From NCBI GenBank assembly GCA_046727175.1, contig JBKPCD010000086.1, forward strand, positions 1 to 9,177: 9,177 bases of DNA. The letters are read 5' to 3'. Under the pieces are notes generated by a model that was not told where the DNA came from, did not search any database, and worked only from the letters and a program-made list of their open reading frames with translations. Of this stretch, positions 6,750 to 9,177 are shown in pieces; the stretch's first letter is position 1; the number at the start of each line of letters is the position of its first letter. Origin of the DNA: JBKPCD01 sp046727175 (lineage in GTDB: Bacteria; Acidobacteriota; Vicinamibacteria; Vicinamibacterales; 2-12-FULL-66-21). Made by a program: the position numbers and the translations under genes.

Positions 6750-8195
6750 ATGCCACCCACATCGTTCGGCGATCTCGATCCGGAGGAGTTCAGGCGCGAA
6801 GCGCACCGCGTCGCGGACTGGATCGCTGATTACATCGCGAACCCCGGTCGCTATCCCGTTCTCGCCCAGGTCGTGCCCGGAGACATCAGGAACCAGTTGC
6901 CCGATCGCGCGCCGGAGTGCGGCGAGCCGTTCGCGAAGATTTTCTCGGACTTCGAGCGTATCATCCTTCCCGGCATCACTCACTGGAATCATCCGGGGTT
7001 CTTCGCGTACTTCGCGATCACCGGCAGCGCGCCAGGGATTCTCGCGGAGTTCCTGTCCGCGGCACTCAACGTCCAAGCCATGCTGTGGCGAACGTCCCCC
7101 GCAGCAACGGAGCTCGAGGAAGTCACGCTTGGGTGGCTTCGTCGGCTGATCGGACTTCCGGACGCATTCGAAGGTGTGATCTACGACACCGCCTCGGTTT
7201 CGAGCCTGCACGCGCTTGCGGCTGCGCGCGAAGCGGCAGTGTCATCAACGAATGAGCTCGGGCTCGCAGGGCGATCGGATCTGCCGCGGCTGCGGGTCTA
7301 CTGCTCGAATCAGGCCCACTCATCGGTCGACAAGGCAGTGATCCTTCTGGGCCTCGGTCACAAATCTCTCCGTCACATCGAGAGCGACGAACAGTTCCGG
7401 ATGATTCCAGCTGCGCTCGACGCCGCGATTGCCGAGGATCGCGGGAACGGCTGGCTGCCGCTCGCAGTCATCGCAACCGTGGGAACGACGTCGACGACGA
7501 GCATCGACCCGGTCGAATCGATTGCGACGATCTGCCGACGCGAACGTGTGTGGTTGCACGTCGACGCGGCGTACGCCGGTGTCGCCGCGATGGTCCCAGG
7601 GTACGAATGGATCCTGCGGGGCGCAAACGATGCGGATTCGCTCGTCGTGAATCCGCACAAGTGGCTGTTCACGCCGTTCGACCTGAGCGTGCTCTACTGC
7701 CGGCACATGGATATCCTGCGAAGCGCCTTCTCGCTCACGCCGGATTACTTGAAGACGACCGAAGCGTCTACGGTCCGCAATCTGATGGATACCGGCATCC
7801 AGCTCGGTCGGCGGTTCCGCGCGCTGAAGTTGTGGATGGTCCTCCGCCATTTCGGCGCCGAAGGTCTTCGCCAGCGCCTCGCCGAACACATGCGTCTTGC
7901 GCGGTCGTTCGCAGACTGGATTGACGAGAGCGACGATTTCGAACGCACGGCGCCGGTACCGTTCAGCGTCGTGTGCTTCCGGGCGATTGGCGACGACGTT
8001 TTGAATGAACGCCTGCTCGAAGCGGTCAATTCGAGCGGCGAGATTTTCATCTCGCACACGCGTCTCGGTGGCCGCTTCTGTCTCAGGCTTGCAATCGGCA
8101 ATCTCCACACGACAGAACAGCACGTCTCCCGCGCATGTGCGCTCTTGCGCGATCGCGCGCGCGAGCTTCGGAGCTCGTCCACGGCCGGGGCATAG
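6750..8195 (+). CDS. Group II PLP-dependent amino acid decarboxylase homologue (aromatic-L-amino-acid decarboxylase type)
   Basis: 481 residues, full length for this fold-type I family, which converts aromatic amino acids such as Tyr, DOPA or Trp to amines. Visible motifs in order: THWNHPGFFAYFA (77-89, substrate-binding region), NQAHSSVDKA (187-196, with His190 stacking on PLP), HVDAAYAG (270-277, with Asp272 binding the pyridine nitrogen) and NPHKW (301-305, with Lys304 as Schiff-base lysine). LGRRFRALKLW (352-362) matches the conserved helix after the catalytic loop. Oddly, the loop between YLK (333-335) and LGRR lacks the tyrosine that acts as catalytic acid in animal and plant enzymes (Tyr332 of mammalian DDC). 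The glycine-rich phosphate-binding stretch is also unusual (DTASVSS, 146-152). Decarboxylation is therefore likely but not certain, and the substrate cannot be named. The only start-proximal Shine-Dalgarno, AAGGA, lies 12 bases upstream inside a stem-loop. Confidence 0.88.
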   Translation: MPPTSFGDLDPEEFRREAHRVADWIADYIANPGRYPVLAQVVPGDIRNQLPDRAPECGEPFAKIFSDFERIILPGITHWNHPGFFAYFAITGSAPGILAEFLSAALNVQAMLWRTSPAATELEEVTLGWLRRLIGLPDAFEGVIYDTASVSSLHALAAAREAAVSSTNELGLAGRSDLPRLRVYCSNQAHSSVDKAVILLGLGHKSLRHIESDEQFRMIPAALDAAIAEDRGNGWLPLAVIATVGTTSTTSIDPVESIATICRRERVWLHVDAAYAGVAAMVPGYEWILRGANDADSLVVNPHKWLFTPFDLSVLYCRHMDILRSAFSLTPDYLKTTEASTVRNLMDTGIQLGRRFRALKLWMVLRHFGAEGLRQRLAEHMRLARSFADWIDESDDFERTAPVPFSVVCFRAIGDDVLNERLLEAVNSSGEIFISHTRLGGRFCLRLAIGNLHTTEQHVSRACALLRDRARELRSSSTAGA

Positions 8196-8338
8196 CGCTT
8201 GCAACTACTCACAGTGTGCGACGGGCTGCACCGTTTGATCGCGGTCAGTCCGCGCGGTGGACCGGGTCGGACACCCGAGCTGGTCCTCTTCTGCTCGTGG
8301 CATGGCGCGATCAGCCGCGGGCGTAGCAAGGAGAATCT

Positions 8339-8956
8339 ATGTCACTGCGCAAGCTGTGCATGACGGGTGCGCTGGCCGTACTCGTGTCGGTCGCTGCCCC
8401 TTCGAAGGCTTCTGCCGACTGGCTGCTCACGCCGTTCATCGGCGCGAACTTCAACGGCAGCGCCAACGTCACTGGTGCGGGCGAGGACTTCGGTGACCAG
8501 TTCGAGAGAAAACTGAGTTACGGTGCATCGCTCGCCTGGATGGGTAATGGAGCGCTGGGATTCGAGGTTGACTTCGGATATTCACCGAACTTCTTCGATG
8601 TCAGCCCGGACGACAACAACTTCAACTTCATTGGCGACGGCAACCTCACGACGCTGATGGCAAACCTGGTCGTGGGCGCTCCGACGGGCGGAGTGCGGCC
8701 CTATGCATCGGGAGGCATCGGCCTGATCAGGCAGCGTCTGGACGACGCGGGGCAGTTCTTCGGGAAGGTTGGGAACAACGACTTCGGATTCAACGTTGGC
8801 GGCGGGGTGATGGGGTTCATGAACGATCACGTCGGACTGCGCGGCGACATCAGGTACTTTCGCGCAGTGCACGATTCGAGTAATGACGGCGTGGATCTGG
8901 ATCTCGGCGACTTCAACTTCTGGCGCGGAACGGTTGGCGTCATGTTCAAGTTCTGA
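8339..8956 (+). CDS. Small outer-membrane beta-barrel protein (OmpA/OmpW-like fold)
   Basis: 205 residues. The signal peptide MSLRKLCMTGALAVLVSVAAPSKASA (1-26) is probably cleaved after SKASA. The mature part alternates polar and hydrophobic residues with many aromatics and glycines, for example WLLTPFIGANF (28-38), LSYGASLAWMG (59-69), GFEVDFGYSPNFF (74-86), VRPYASGGIGLI (119-130), FGFNVGGGVMGFM (149-161) and FWRGTVGVMFKF (194-205). It ends in Phe, the usual outer-membrane assembly signal. The size fits an eight-stranded barrel with Asp/Asn-rich loops. The start is secure: AAGGAG (8328-8333) lies five bases before the ATG. It sits 143 bp after the decarboxylase homologue in the same direction; the gap holds no gene and no obvious terminator. 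The ligand or role is unknown; structural, adhesive or small-molecule passage roles are all possible. Confidence 0.85.
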   Translation: MSLRKLCMTGALAVLVSVAAPSKASADWLLTPFIGANFNGSANVTGAGEDFGDQFERKLSYGASLAWMGNGALGFEVDFGYSPNFFDVSPDDNNFNFIGDGNLTTLMANLVVGAPTGGVRPYASGGIGLIRQRLDDAGQFFGKVGNNDFGFNVGGGVMGFMNDHVGLRGDIRYFRAVHDSSNDGVDLDLGDFNFWRGTVGVMFKF

Positions 8957-8970
8957 GCTGACGCTACAAA

Positions 8971-9040
8971 GAAGCTAGAAGCTGGAAGTTAGAATCTGGA
9001 GCGATCTGATTCCGCGATCCCTCTAACTTCTAGCTTCTAG
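8971..9040. repeat. Inverted repeat made of 7-bp GAAGCTA units
   Basis: The left arm, 8975-8993, and right arm, 9022-9040, pair over 19 positions with a single G-T wobble, around a 28-nt loop. Each arm is itself a 7-bp tandem repeat: GAAGCTA, GAAGCTG, GAAGTTA and GAA from 8971, and the complementary units in the right arm. It follows the beta-barrel stop codon by 14 bases, so it could act as a transcript-end hairpin, but there is no T-tract. It looks more like an interspersed intergenic repeat. Confidence 0.8.
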
Positions 9041-9177
9041 TGTCCTGAGTCAGAGATTCGCTCACAATATCGCGCGACACTGGCAAGAATCTCGTCGGCG
9101 GTTTTGGTCCAGACAAACGGCTTCGGTGATTCGTTGGTCATGGTCAGATACTCGTGAATCGCCGTTTCGAGCGCGCG
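9037..9177 (-). CDS. IS630-family transposase, C-terminal 46 residues (runs off the window)
   Basis: The minus strand from the window edge reads RALETAIHEYLTMTNESPKP then FVWTKTADEILASVARYCER then ISDSGH and a TAG stop at 9039-9037. The pattern LExAI-x-EY, then PKPFVWTK-x-AD-x-ILASVARYC and a final SGH, is the characteristic end of IS630-family (Tc1/mariner-like DDE) transposases. The catalytic DDE residues lie beyond the window, so intactness cannot be judged. The stop codon falls in the last bases of the flanking heptamer repeat, as expected if the element ends within a few bases of its transposase stop. Confidence 0.85.
   Translation of the reverse strand, partial: RALETAIHEYLTMTNESPKPFVWTKTADEILASVARYCERISDSGH
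9040..9177 (-). mobile_element. IS630-family insertion sequence, one end only
   Basis: The heptamer repeat is matched up to base 9040 and then stops, and transposase sequence takes over. The junction contains a TA at 9038-9039; IS630 elements insert at and duplicate TA. The boundary is inferred from this coincidence because the opposite end is outside the window. Confidence 0.55.

Noticed and set aside
5724..7211. 495-codon minus-strand open frame spanning the VirB10-like and decarboxylase genes
   Set aside because: It crosses two genes and their intergenic region; the plus-strand products have clear features and this frame has none.
7320..8204. 294-codon open frame antisense to the decarboxylase homologue
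   Set aside because: It covers the region encoding the PLP lysine and other conserved motifs on the plus strand; there is no support for a second gene.

Overview
The window is GC-rich, densely packed bacterial chromosome. The mix of genes suggests an Acidobacteriota genome, perhaps of the Vicinamibacteria type: a large secreted M14 peptidase with glycine-rich inserts, a lone RAYT transposase, an IS630 end, a YihY/BrkB membrane protein and a VirB10-like glycine-zipper protein. This placement is inferred from gene content and composition only; there is no rRNA or other marker gene. No tRNA, rRNA or CRISPR array was seen.

Layout. (1) Bases 12-650 (+) encode a complete REP-associated tyrosine transposase (RAYT, HUH/Y1 superfamily). 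Its last codons form one arm of a hairpin that runs into a 13-bp tandem repeat. (2) The repeat ends at the stop codon of a 989-residue exported M14 zinc carboxypeptidase-like protein on the minus strand (710-3679). (3) A 75-93 bp divergent intergenic region separates it from a YihY/BrkB-family membrane protein (+). (4) That gene converges, with a 3-bp gap, on a small exported protein of unknown function (4745-5302, -) that carries a duplicated helical motif. (5) A 260-bp divergent intergenic region precedes a plus-strand run: a membrane-anchored VirB10-like/glycine-zipper protein (5563-6675), a group II PLP-dependent amino acid decarboxylase homologue (6750-8195) and a small outer-membrane beta-barrel protein (8339-8956). 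(6) The right edge holds an inverted repeat built of 7-bp units. It is directly joined to the 3' end of an IS630-family transposase that runs off the window.

Working together. No clear pathway operon is visible. The M14 peptidase, the small exported protein, the VirB10-like protein and the beta-barrel all belong to the cell envelope or export. The decarboxylase homologue is the only soluble metabolic enzyme. Spacings of 74 and 143 bp in the plus-strand run allow, but do not prove, co-transcription. Mobile DNA bounds the window on both sides (RAYT on the left, IS630 on the right), which marks it as moderately plastic sequence.

I did not find a convincing new multi-gene system. The points most worth checking are the RAYT-linked hairpin and 13-bp array, the missing catalytic-loop tyrosine in the decarboxylase homologue, a stem-loop that encloses its ribosome-binding site, and the heptamer inverted repeat abutting the IS630 end.
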